From Bacteroidota bacterium (GTDB lineage Bacteria; Bacteroidota; Bacteroidia; B-17B0; Aurantibacillaceae), in contig JANYGR010000261.1 in NCBI GenBank assembly GCA_025359355.1, positions 1 through 8,174 of the forward strand: DNA of 8,174 nucleotides, in the 5' to 3' direction. A model generated the notes under the pieces. The model made no database searches, was not told the DNA's origin, and was given only the letters and a program-made list of their open reading frames with translations. Positions 1-6,520 of this stretch are shown one piece after another. Within the stretch, counting starts at the first letter, position 1, and every line of letters starts with the position of its first letter. Made by a program: the position numbers and the translations under genes.

Positions 1-62
1 ACCAAGCGTTTGCGCTTACCTTGATATAAGTACTCATCTTCTTTATTTAATTTTAATAGCAT
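1..62 (-). CDS. pcm: Protein-L-isoaspartate O-methyltransferase, N-terminal fragment (partial)
   Basis: Reading the minus strand from the ATG at 62-60 gives an open frame of 20 codons that runs off the left edge. It begins MLLKLNKEDEY and continues with YQGKRKRLV. The 'Y-x-x-x-G-x-R-x-x-L-V' pattern close to the start is what I recall from the N-terminus of Bacteroidota protein-L-isoaspartate (D-aspartate) O-methyltransferases, cytosolic SAM-dependent repair enzymes that methylate isomerised aspartate. No catalytic or SAM-binding motif is inside the window, so the assignment rests on about 20 residues. The gene is divergent from the Gfo/Idh/MocA oxidoreductase; the roughly 100 bp between them must hold both start regions. 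An alternative is any other short-leader cytosolic protein with a basic N-terminus. Confidence 0.5.
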   Translation of the reverse strand, partial: MLLKLNKEDEYLYQGKRKRL

Positions 63-139
63 GTTTTAAATGTATAGATAATAAACAATCGGGTTTTAAT
101 ATTTTAAATTGATTTCTAACAAATGGCTTTTAATAGAAT

Positions 140-147
140 TATATTTG
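140..147 (+). promoter_or_regulatory. Candidate Bacteroidota -7 promoter element
   Basis: TATATTTG matches the Bacteroidota sigma-ABfr -7 consensus TAnnTTTG exactly. It lies 20 bases before the ATG at 168, implying a very short 5' leader. I find no TTG at the usual 19-21 base spacing upstream (the nearest is at 109-111, about 28 bases away), so only half of the promoter is convincing. It would drive the oxidoreductase gene. Confidence 0.45.
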
Positions 148-167
148 CGCCATAAAATTAATTGATG

Positions 168-1133
168 ATGAACATAGGTATTGTTGGCTTAGGACATTTA
201 GGGAAGATCCATTTAAAATTACTGAGCGAAAGTTCATCTTTTAATCTTAGCTGTATTTTTGATATAAATAAAACGCTTACTAATCAGTTAGCTACTCAGT
301 ATCAAGTGTATGGCTCAGAAAGTTACGATGATTTTCTTAAACACTGTGATGCTGTATGTGTTGTAACTCCAACGCCCACGCATTTCGAATTAGTATCTAT
401 GGCTATTAAACAAGGTAAACATGTATTTATAGAAAAGCCTGCTACAAATGATTTTAATGATACTAAAAGGCTGAATAGCCTCGCCAGAGAGGCAAGTGTA
501 ATCGTTCAAGTTGGACATGTAGAGCGATTTAACCCTGCTTTTACAGAGGCAAAATCTTATATTCATAATCCTAAATTTTTTGATGTAAAACGATTAGCCT
601 GCTATAATGTAAGAGGGACAGATGTTTCTGTTGTGATGGATTTGATGATACATGATATAGATTTAGTTGTAAGTTCTGTAAAAAGTAAAATCAAACGCAT
701 TTCGGCTACTGGATATACGATGGTAAGTAAAACGACAGATATTGCAAATGCACGTATAGAGTTTGAAAATGGATGTGTGGCAAATTTAACAGCAAATAGA
801 GTGGCTCGTAAAAATGTACGCGACATCGAGATTTGCCAACAAAACGGATATATATCAATTGATTTATTAAATAAAACAACTACTTTTAGTAAGATCATAC
901 CAATTGAAAAAGATAGCTTAAAGCAGGGTTTATTAATTAATACTGGAGAGGGAAAACAACATTACCAAATAGAGGAAACGGAGTTAAGTGTTAAGCCTAT
1001 TAACGCCATAAAAGCCGAATTAGATTGTTTTTATGAAAGTATCATAAATAAAACACCTATTGCAGTTTCGTTGACAGATGCTGAAATCGCTATATTTGTA
1101 GCTCAAGAAATTGAAAATCAGATAAATAAATAA
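168..1133 (+). CDS. Gfo/Idh/MocA-family NAD(P)-dependent oxidoreductase
   Basis: A 321-residue cytosolic dehydrogenase of the glucose-fructose oxidoreductase / inositol dehydrogenase / MocA family. Seen: an N-terminal Rossmann fold opening MNIGIVGLGHLG with the GxGxxG dinucleotide loop at residues 7-12, the family EKP signature at about 89-91 (lysine and proline near the active site), GHVERFNPAF at about 116-125, and an HDIDL segment at 162-166 in the C-terminal alpha/beta domain, where the family carries its catalytic Asp/His. The length is typical. The frame also allows TTG at 162 and ATG at 165; I chose 168 because it puts the Rossmann strand directly after Met, as in relatives. The substrate cannot be told: many relatives oxidise sugars, sugar nucleotides or inositols, and the nearby glycan genes make a sugar substrate possible. 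However, a separate promoter and the divergent pcm-like neighbour suggest a housekeeping locus instead. The family call is secure; the reaction is not. Confidence 0.9.
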   Translation: MNIGIVGLGHLGKIHLKLLSESSSFNLSCIFDINKTLTNQLATQYQVYGSESYDDFLKHCDAVCVVTPTPTHFELVSMAIKQGKHVFIEKPATNDFNDTKRLNSLAREASVIVQVGHVERFNPAFTEAKSYIHNPKFFDVKRLACYNVRGTDVSVVMDLMIHDIDLVVSSVKSKIKRISATGYTMVSKTTDIANARIEFENGCVANLTANRVARKNVRDIEICQQNGYISIDLLNKTTTFSKIIPIEKDSLKQGLLINTGEGKQHYQIEETELSVKPINAIKAELDCFYESIINKTPIAVSLTDAEIAIFVAQEIENQINK

Positions 1134-1207
1134 GAACCATTATCTCATTTGGTGAATTCTTCAGTGATTTTTTAAGTAAATATTCTCCTCAAAATTGCTG
1201 TGATTTT

Positions 1208-1231
1208 GCTATGTCAATACAATAACATAGC
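1208..1231 (+). promoter_or_regulatory. Operator-like inverted repeat in the lipoprotein promoter
   Basis: GCTATGT (1208-1214) and ACATAGC (1225-1231) are perfect 7-bp inverted arms separated by 10 bases. The repeat ends one base before the candidate -7 element at 1233 and occupies the -33/-7 spacer, so a dimeric regulator bound here would block or remodel the promoter. There is no T-run after it, so it does not look like a terminator of the upstream gene. The function is inferred from position and symmetry only. Confidence 0.4.
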
Positions 1232-1232
1232 C

Positions 1233-1240
1233 TATCTTTA
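1233..1240 (+). promoter_or_regulatory. Candidate -7 promoter element for the lipoprotein/sugar-transferase unit
   Basis: TATCTTTA matches the TAnnTTTG consensus except for the last base and sits 15 bases before the ATG at 1256. A TTTG at 1205-1208 could act as the -33 element, with a 24-base spacer that is slightly long. No other promoter-like match is seen between the oxidoreductase stop and this gene, and the next gene follows after 7 bases, so both genes probably start here. Confidence 0.45.
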
Positions 1241-1255
1241 CGTTTTAATACTGTT

Positions 1256-2116
1256 ATGAAAAAAACGATACTATTCTTTAGTTTATTTGTTAGTCTGATT
1301 TTCTTATTTTCATGTAGTAAAGACAGTTTAAAATCGCCTGCAGCTTCTTTTATGGTTTTTAGTAACCCTACTTTAAACATCACTTCTGTTTCTACTCAAG
1401 GTGCTAACAGTTTAAATGTTACTGATGTTTGGTATTATATTGACGAACAATTTCAAGGTTGTTACCCAATAGATGGTATAGTGCCAATAGTAGCTACTGG
1501 GAGTGCTAATATTAAATTATTTGGCGGTATTAGAAATAATGGGATTGGAGCAACAAGACAGCCTTATTATTTTTTTAAACCTGTATCATTTACACAATCA
1601 ATAGAAGCAGGTAAAACCTATACCTATAATCCTGTTTTTGAATATATCAGTAGTGCAAAGTTCCCTCTGAAAGAGAATTTTGAATTATCAGGAATATTGT
1701 TTCAAAATGCAGGTAATCCAGGCGATTCATCCTATGTTATTGTTACTAATCCTAGTTTAGTTTATGGAGGTACTGGTAAATCTTTGTTTTTGGGAATGAA
1801 TGATACCAAGCCTACGGCTAATATTGTAACAACAACGGCAAAACAAATGCCCTTAAGTGGCGCTCGCATTTATATGGAGCTGAATTATAAATGTAACCAA
1901 GAAATTACTGTTGGAGTAATTGGAGGTACAGAACGGAGAGATGCGATTGTTTTAAATGCAACTGATAATTGGAAGAAAATTTATATTGACTTAACAACAG
2001 TTGTTAATACGGTACCAACCTACTCATACTATAACTTTTATATATCGGCTATAAAAAATGCAAATGTTGCAAATCCAGCAATTTATATAGATAATGTAAA
2101 GGTGGTAACGGAATAA
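1256..2116 (+). CDS. Uncharacterised exported lipoprotein of the polysaccharide locus
   Basis: A 286-residue protein with a clear lipoprotein signal peptide: basic MKK, a hydrophobic core, then the lipobox LFSC with lipidated Cys20. The following SKDS has only one acidic residue, so the Bacteroidota surface-export signal is weak and either membrane face is possible. The mature part has two segments. Residues about 53-130 (TDVWYYID, PIDGIVPIV, GGIRNNGIGATR) resemble, as far as I recall, a conserved Bacteroidota lipoprotein type without assigned function. Residues about 135-286, ending in PAIYIDNVKVV, look like a beta jelly-roll of the carbohydrate-binding kind (inference from strand pattern and the terminal 'IYIDNV' strand). 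No catalytic motif is visible. The stop is 7 bases before the sugar-transferase start, so the two are probably co-transcribed, which suggests a role in binding, anchoring or secreting the glycan. The lipoprotein call is firm; the function is unknown. Confidence 0.75.
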   Translation: MKKTILFFSLFVSLIFLFSCSKDSLKSPAASFMVFSNPTLNITSVSTQGANSLNVTDVWYYIDEQFQGCYPIDGIVPIVATGSANIKLFGGIRNNGIGATRQPYYFFKPVSFTQSIEAGKTYTYNPVFEYISSAKFPLKENFELSGILFQNAGNPGDSSYVIVTNPSLVYGGTGKSLFLGMNDTKPTANIVTTTAKQMPLSGARIYMELNYKCNQEITVGVIGGTERRDAIVLNATDNWKKIYIDLTTVVNTVPTYSYYNFYISAIKNANVANPAIYIDNVKVVTE

Positions 2117-2123
2117 GAACTTT

Positions 2124-3545
2124 ATGAATAAAACTTTGCAAACGCTTAAATATATTATAGCTGATTATACAGCAGCAGCGTTGGCGTGGAGCTTGTTTTA
2201 TTTATATCGTAAGTTTTTTATTGAACCAGATAAATTTGGTGTTTCTCCAGATGTAGTTTTTGATAGACAATATACATTAGGCATACTTATTCTTCCTTTG
2301 TGTTGGCTGTTGGCTTATTATTTAACAGGGTTTTATAAAAATAGTTATCGTAAGTCTCGAATTAACGAATTGGTTCAAACTATTGCTACATCGCTTATTG
2401 GAGTAACCTTTATTTTCTTTTTTATATTATTAGATGATTTTGTATCTAGTTACAAAGCATACTACAAAGTATATGTCGTCTTATTTTTATTACATTTTTG
2501 TATAACGGCTGTTTTTCGTTTTATTTTATCTTCCATTACAAATTATAAAATTAATAAAGGAAGTATAGGCTTCAATACTGTTATCATCGGCTCTAATCAG
2601 CGTGCCTTAAAAATTTACGAGGAAATTACTGGAACTAAAAAATTGTCTGGAAATAGGTTTATCGGCTTCATTCATTTGGATGAAAAAAATGGATTTTCCG
2701 AACAGTTAAAAATAAAACTTCCGCATTTGGGCGAGTACAAAGATTTAAAAGAGATTGTTCAAGAACATCAGGTAGAGGAAATTATTATAGCAATTGAATC
2801 ATGGGAACATACTTACCTCGAAAAAATCATTAATGAACTCAATGATTTTGGAGTTATTATTAAAATTATTCCAGATATGTATGATATTTTATCCGGACAA
2901 GTGAAAATGAATTCCATTTCCGGCGCTGCCTTGATAGAGTTAAATAAACAGGTAATGCCCGATTGGCAACAGGCAGTTAAGCGTTTTGTGGATGTAACTG
3001 CATCATTAATTGTGTTGGTATGTTTTAGTTGGGTTTATTTTATTTTGATGATAATTGTTAAGTTAGATTCTAAAGGATCTATATTTTTTTTACAAGATAG
3101 AATTGGTAAGGGAGGAAAATCATTTAAAATCATTAAGTTTAGAACTATGTTTAGCGATGCCGAAAAATTTGGACCATCTCTGTCTTGTAACAACGACCCG
3201 CGTATTACGCGTATGGGGCGTTTTTTACGTAAGGTTCGTTTAGATGAAATTCCGCAATTTTATAATGTGATTGTTGGAGATATGAGTTTGGTTGGCCCAC
3301 GACCTGAACGTAAATTTTTTATTGATCAAATTGTTGTCCATGCCCCACATTATGTGCATCTACACCGTGTAAGACCAGGTATTACAGGGTATGGTCAGGT
3401 AAAATATGGCTATGCCGAAAATATTGAGCAAATGGTAGAACGTATTCGTTTTGACTTATTATATATTGAAAATATGAGCTTAATGATTGATTTTAAAATA
3501 TTAGTTCATACGGTGTTGATTGTCGTGCAAGGAAGAGGTAAATAA
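2124..3545 (+). CDS. Polyprenyl-phosphate sugar-1-phosphate transferase (WcaJ-type)
   Basis: A 473-residue inner-membrane enzyme that starts glycan repeat-unit assembly by moving a sugar-1-phosphate from a UDP-sugar onto undecaprenyl phosphate. Layout: four N-terminal hydrophobic helices (about 8-28, 51-71, 85-104, 116-135), a Rossmann-like CoA-binding-type domain (about 150-260, NTVIIGSNQRAL), a further membrane helix (about 287-312), then the C-terminal bacterial sugar transferase domain. That domain shows KFRTM (338-342), DPRITR (358-363), RLDEIPQ (372-378) with the Asp374-Glu375 pair corresponding to the catalytic dyad of monotopic phosphoglycosyl transferases, GPRPE (391-395) and RPGITG (417-422). 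All core motifs are intact and the length is usual for the long-form family. Glucose is the commonest substrate of WcaJ relatives, but galactose or others cannot be excluded. It follows the lipoprotein gene by 7 bases and probably shares its promoter. Confidence 0.93.
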   Translation: MNKTLQTLKYIIADYTAAALAWSLFYLYRKFFIEPDKFGVSPDVVFDRQYTLGILILPLCWLLAYYLTGFYKNSYRKSRINELVQTIATSLIGVTFIFFFILLDDFVSSYKAYYKVYVVLFLLHFCITAVFRFILSSITNYKINKGSIGFNTVIIGSNQRALKIYEEITGTKKLSGNRFIGFIHLDEKNGFSEQLKIKLPHLGEYKDLKEIVQEHQVEEIIIAIESWEHTYLEKIINELNDFGVIIKIIPDMYDILSGQVKMNSISGAALIELNKQVMPDWQQAVKRFVDVTASLIVLVCFSWVYFILMIIVKLDSKGSIFFLQDRIGKGGKSFKIIKFRTMFSDAEKFGPSLSCNNDPRITRMGRFLRKVRLDEIPQFYNVIVGDMSLVGPRPERKFFIDQIVVHAPHYVHLHRVRPGITGYGQVKYGYAENIEQMVERIRFDLLYIENMSLMIDFKILVHTVLIVVQGRGK

Positions 3546-3629
3546 ATAAGAGACTGAAAGACAGTAGGGATTGAAGAGATAAAAAGACGAAAATTCATTA
3601 CATTTTATTAGAAAGTAACCACAGTTTCG

Positions 3630-3637
3630 TATATTCG
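3630..3637 (+). promoter_or_regulatory. Candidate -7 promoter element upstream of rfbB
   Basis: TATATTCG is a one-mismatch version of TAnnTTTG, 23 bases before the rfbB ATG. A TTA at 3608-3610, 19 bases upstream, is a poor -33 match. The 115-base gap between the sugar transferase and rfbB, compared with 6-7 base gaps elsewhere in the locus, supports a separate start of transcription here. No terminator hairpin was found in the gap. Confidence 0.35.
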
Positions 3638-3660
3638 TAACTGATTTTTAACACACACAT

Positions 3661-4710
3661 ATGAAAATATTAATCACAGGAGGAGCAGGATTTATAGGCT
3701 CACACGTTATCAGATTATTTGTAAATAAATATCCAAACTATACCATCTATAATTTAGATAAATTGACCTATGCGGGTAATTTAGCAAACTTACGTGATGT
3801 TGAAAATAAATCGAATTATCACTTTATTAAGGGAGATATCGTTGATGCTGATTTTATCAATAAATTATTTGCGGAACATCAATTTAATGCAGTCATTCAC
3901 TTAGCTGCTGAAAGCCACGTGGATAGAAGTATTACTAATCCGTTGGAGTTTGTGTATACCAATGTTATAGGAACCGTTAATTTATTAAATGCAGCTAAAG
4001 AATTATATAAAAAAGATACTACTTCTTTTTCTAAATTTTACCACGTTTCAACGGATGAGGTATACGGCTCTTTAGGTGATACTGGTTTATTTACTGAGTC
4101 TACCGCTTACGATCCACATAGCCCATATTCGGCATCTAAAGCTAGCTCTGATCATTTTGTAAGGGCATATCATGATACGTATGGTTTGCCTTGTGTTATT
4201 TCTAATTGCTCTAATAATTACGGTCCATATCATTTTCCTGAAAAATTATTACCACTTTGTATCAATAATATTAAAAATAATAAACCCTTACCAATTTATG
4301 GTAAAGGTGAAAATATCCGTGATTGGCTCTTTGTAGAGGATCATGCACGTGCTATTGATGTTATTTTTCATCAAGCAAAATTAGGAAGTACCTATAATAT
4401 TGGTGGACATAACGAATGGACTAATATTGATGTCATCAAATTATTATGTGATATGATGGACGAAAAATTAGGAAGAGAAAAAGGTACGAATCAAAAATTA
4501 ATAACGTATGTAACTGATCGTGCAGGACATGATTTGCGTTATGCTATTGATTCAACTAAGCTTCAAAATGACTTAGGTTGGAAACCATCTTTACAATTTG
4601 AAGAAGGTTTATCTAAAACAGTTGACTGGTATTTGCAAAACGAAGAGTGGCTTAATAATGTAACTTCGGGCGTTTACGCTACTTATTACGAAAAACAATA
4701 CACGAACTAG
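3661..4710 (+). CDS. rfbB: dTDP-glucose 4,6-dehydratase
   Basis: A 349-residue extended short-chain dehydrogenase/reductase that converts dTDP-D-glucose to dTDP-4-keto-6-deoxy-D-glucose using bound NAD+, the branch point to dTDP-L-rhamnose and other 6-deoxy sugars. Seen: the N-terminal GGAGFIG nucleotide loop (7-13), HLAAESHVDRS (80-90), STDEVYG (130-136) carrying the Thr-Asp-Glu that dehydratases of this class need for water elimination, the YSASK Tyr156-x-x-x-Lys160 catalytic pair, NNYGPYHFPEKLLP (185-198), RDWLFVEDHARA (220-231) and RAGHDLRYAID (287-297). Length and motif order fit RfbB rather than UDP-glucose epimerase or other SDR sugar enzymes. The partner genes rfbA, rfbC and rfbD are not in the window, so the final sugar cannot be told. 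The start codon is the first ATG and places the Rossmann strand at residue 2. It is cytosolic and feeds the glycan assembled by the neighbouring sugar transferase. Confidence 0.96.
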   Translation: MKILITGGAGFIGSHVIRLFVNKYPNYTIYNLDKLTYAGNLANLRDVENKSNYHFIKGDIVDADFINKLFAEHQFNAVIHLAAESHVDRSITNPLEFVYTNVIGTVNLLNAAKELYKKDTTSFSKFYHVSTDEVYGSLGDTGLFTESTAYDPHSPYSASKASSDHFVRAYHDTYGLPCVISNCSNNYGPYHFPEKLLPLCINNIKNNKPLPIYGKGENIRDWLFVEDHARAIDVIFHQAKLGSTYNIGGHNEWTNIDVIKLLCDMMDEKLGREKGTNQKLITYVTDRAGHDLRYAIDSTKLQNDLGWKPSLQFEEGLSKTVDWYLQNEEWLNNVTSGVYATYYEKQYTN

Positions 4711-4779
4711 TTATAAGTTAGGAGTCATAAATGTTTAATTATTGAAATATTTAGAATTCAAAATTTATAATTTTATAAT
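4711..4779 (+). other. A/T-rich low-complexity spacer
   Basis: The 69 bases between rfbB and the ORF6N remnant are made of short, slightly varied words (TTATAAGTTAGGAGTCAT, then AATTC/AAATTTATAATTTTATAAT). As far as I recall, this type of degenerate repeat is common between Bacteroidota genes. No clear promoter -7 element and no terminator hairpin were found here. Confidence 0.3.
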
Positions 4780-5049
4780 ATGGCAAAGCAAGAAGCACTA
4801 GCTATACTAACAGATGAGACTATAACTAATAAAATTTATATTATTAGGGGAGAGAAGGTTATGCTTGATTCTGATTTAGCAGAGCTGTATCAAGTAGAAA
4901 CAAAGCGTTTAAAAGAACAAGTAAAAAGAAACATTGAACGCTTTCCTGAAAAATACATGTTTGAATTAACTCAAATTGAGTTTGATAGTTTGAGGTCGCA
5001 AATTGCGACCTCAAAAAAAACAAGAGGTGGAGCAAGATATAATTACTAA
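4780..5049 (+). pseudogene. ORF6N-domain (phage antirepressor-like) gene, 3'-truncated remnant
   Basis: An 89-codon frame whose product matches the start of ORF6N-domain proteins, a DNA-binding domain related to KilA-N and found in phage antirepressors and in many stand-alone Bacteroidota genes. Recognisable: ITNKIYIIRGEKVMLDSDLAELYQV at 15-39 (the 'V-x-L-D-x-D-L-A-x-L-Y' signature), the TKRLKEQVKRN helix (41-51), RFPEKYMFELT (54-64), LRSQIATS (71-78) and GGARY (83-87). Full proteins continue with a 'xPxAFTEQGVxML' strand-helix and a C-terminal part to well beyond 150 residues; here the frame meets a stop two codons after GGARY, so the domain end and all of the C-terminus are gone. The stop is 7 bases before the MBOAT start. 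I read it as a relic left by deletion or insertion, with a mobile or phage-like origin, out of keeping with the glycan genes. A short functional DNA-binding protein is less likely but possible, since the remaining frame is undamaged. Confidence 0.75.
4989..5015. repeat. Perfect palindrome, 13-bp arms with a 1-base centre, inside the ORF6N remnant
   Basis: TTTGAGGTCGCAA at 4989-5001 is exactly the reverse complement of TTGCGACCTCAAA at 5003-5015; only A5002 separates them, and the symmetry breaks at 4988/5016. The arm is G/C-rich against an A/T-rich background. In the ORF6N frame it encodes LRSQIATS; the opposite strand in the mirrored frame encodes LRSQFATS. An A8 run (5013-5020) follows. Confidence 0.95.
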
Positions 5050-5056
5050 ACAAAAA

Positions 5057-6484
5057 ATGACTTTTAGCAGCATCACCTTTTTAATTTATTTTTTACCAAC
5101 GTTTTTATTGGCATATCACCTTACGCCTAATAAATTTAAAAATGCGTGCATACTTTTGTTTAGTATTGTTTTTTATGCGTGGGGTGGACCAAAATTTATT
5201 TTTGTTATTTTAGGGACTACATTCTTAGATTTCTTTTTGGTGAATAAAATGCAAGATGCCAAAACAGAAAAAGGAAAAAAACAATTATTAGTTATTTCGC
5301 TGTTAATGAATTTAGGCTTATTGTTTTATTTTAAATATTCTAATTTTTTCATTGATAATATTAACGGTGTATTAGGTTTAGCAGGTGTTAAGCCCATTAG
5401 TTGGTTAAAAATTGTATTGCCAATCGGTATTTCTTTTTACACTTTTGAAAGTGTAACTTATGTAGTGGACGTTTACAGAGGCATTCATAAACCATTGAAA
5501 AACTTTTGGCATTATCAAACGTACATTTTATTATTCCCAAAACTCATTGCTGGGCCTATTGTTCGTTACCATGACATAGCGGATCAAATAACCAATCGTG
5601 AAAAAAATTACACACCCGAAGTAAAGTTAAGTGGCTTCTATACATTTTGTATAGGTTTAGCTAAAAAAGTAATCATCGCTAATACCATTGGAGCGCAGGC
5701 AGATGATGTATTTAAATTGGATGCATCACAAATAGATACTGCTGCAGCCTGGGTAGGAGCAATCGCTTATACGTTTCAAATATATTTTGACTTTAGTGGA
5801 TATAGCGACATGGCCATTGGTATTTGTAAGATGATTGGTATTCGTTTACCTGAAAATTTCAATAATCCTTATTTATCGAGCAGTATTACAGAGTTTTGGC
5901 GAAGATGGCATATAACACTTGGTGCTTGGATGAAAAATTATTTATACATTCCATTAGGTGGGAATAAAGTTAATTCTAAAGCAAAATTATATCGAAATTT
6001 ATTTATCGTGTTTTTAGTATCAGGTTTATGGCATGGTGCTAGTTGGAACTTTATTATATGGGGCGCCTTTCACGGGTTGTTTTTAGTGATGGAACGGTTG
6101 TTCTTATTAAAAATATACGACAAAACAGGAAAGATTATTTCTACACTACTCACCTTTTTAATTGTAGTTGTGGGTTGGGTTTATTTCAGATTAGAAGATT
6201 TAAGTCAGGCCAATCATATTGTGAAAACCATGTTTAGTTTTAATTTCTTTGATGGTAAGTTTACTCCTCATAACGATTTTTATTTTTCTTTGTCATTGGC
6301 AATTTTATTTTCATTCTTTGCTTTTATCCCATTTACCAAGTCAATTCAGACAAAGGTTTATGGCGAAGTACATAACACAACATCTAATGTTTTAATGCTA
6401 ACGCTGTCTATATTATTATTTTATATTTCCTTGAGTTACATAGCAGCACTTGATTTTAATCCATTTATTTATTTTAGATTTTAA
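5057..6484 (+). CDS. MBOAT-family O-acyltransferase (AlgI/DltB-like)
   Basis: A 475-residue polytopic inner-membrane protein that passes an acyl group, usually acetyl, across the membrane for O-acylation of an extracytoplasmic glycan. Hydrophobic segments recur throughout, the first at about 5-20. Family motifs: LPIGISFYTFESVTYVVDVYRG (121-142), FPKLIAGPIVRY (160-171), FDFSGYSDMAIG (244-255), PENFNNPY (265-272), FWRRWHITLGAWM (280-292) followed by YLYIPLGGNK (295-304), and SGLWHGASWNF (322-332), where His326 matches the essential histidine of AlgI-type enzymes. It ends PFIYFRF, as many Bacteroidota relatives do. The frame can be opened as far back as a TTG at 5003, but that start lies inside the ORF6N palindrome and would add a polar tail before the first helix; the ATG at 5057 gives the normal N-terminus. 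It lies 7 bases after the ORF6N remnant, which has displaced any native upstream promoter region. The partner is probably the SGNH protein starting at 7248. Confidence 0.94.
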   Translation: MTFSSITFLIYFLPTFLLAYHLTPNKFKNACILLFSIVFYAWGGPKFIFVILGTTFLDFFLVNKMQDAKTEKGKKQLLVISLLMNLGLLFYFKYSNFFIDNINGVLGLAGVKPISWLKIVLPIGISFYTFESVTYVVDVYRGIHKPLKNFWHYQTYILLFPKLIAGPIVRYHDIADQITNREKNYTPEVKLSGFYTFCIGLAKKVIIANTIGAQADDVFKLDASQIDTAAAWVGAIAYTFQIYFDFSGYSDMAIGICKMIGIRLPENFNNPYLSSSITEFWRRWHITLGAWMKNYLYIPLGGNKVNSKAKLYRNLFIVFLVSGLWHGASWNFIIWGAFHGLFLVMERLFLLKIYDKTGKIISTLLTFLIVVVGWVYFRLEDLSQANHIVKTMFSFNFFDGKFTPHNDFYFSLSLAILFSFFAFIPFTKSIQTKVYGEVHNTTSNVLMLTLSILLFYISLSYIAALDFNPFIYFRF

Positions 6485-6520
6485 GATTTAGATGTTCGCT
6501 ATGAGGTATAAGATGTTAGA
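6485..6520 (+). repeat. Short AGAT-rich direct repeats at the MBOAT/next-gene junction
   Basis: AGATGTT occurs at 6490-6496 and again at 6511-6517, 21 bases apart, within a run of AGAT/TTAGAT words that starts immediately after the MBOAT stop codon. It covers the alternative start codons of the next gene (6492, 6501, 6513). It looks like degenerate intergenic repeat material rather than a regulatory site. Confidence 0.35.

Noticed and set aside
602..898. Minus-strand frame within the oxidoreductase gene
   Set aside because: It lies fully inside a well supported gene on the other strand, has no recognisable motif and no plausible promoter.
1134..1200. Terminator after the oxidoreductase gene
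   Set aside because: Only a 4-base ACCA/TGGT pairing is present and the nearest T-run is about 15-20 bases further on, so no stable hairpin with an adjacent U-tract exists.
1189..1383. Minus-strand frame across the lipoprotein promoter and signal peptide
   Set aside because: It overlaps the lipoprotein start, shows no family resemblance, and its existence is explained by A/T-rich signal-peptide codons read backwards.
4989..5020. The palindrome as a transcription terminator
   Set aside because: On the + strand the hairpin is preceded by T's and followed by A's, the reverse of what an intrinsic terminator needs; on the - strand the same holds. There is no downstream U-run in either direction.
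4859..5053. Minus-strand reading frame containing LRSQFATS
   Set aside because: It exists only because the palindrome mirrors the ORF6N peptide; the rest of the frame has no resemblance to the family and is the shadow of the plus-strand gene.
4994..5056. ORF6N-MBOAT fusion by slippage on the A8 run at 5013-5020
   Set aside because: Loss of one A would join the ORF6N frame to the MBOAT frame, but the existing frame after the A run still reads the family-typical GGARY, so it is the correct one. A DNA-binding domain on a polytopic membrane enzyme also makes little sense, and the MBOAT gene has a good ATG of its own.
5003..5056. MBOAT start at the TTG inside the palindrome
   Set aside because: The extra 18 residues are polar and unlike MBOAT N-termini; they are the out-of-frame reading of the ORF6N gene.
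6043..6237. Small plus-strand frame nested in the MBOAT gene
   Set aside because: It is out of frame with a strongly conserved coding segment (the region just after the WHGASWNF motif) and has no independent support.
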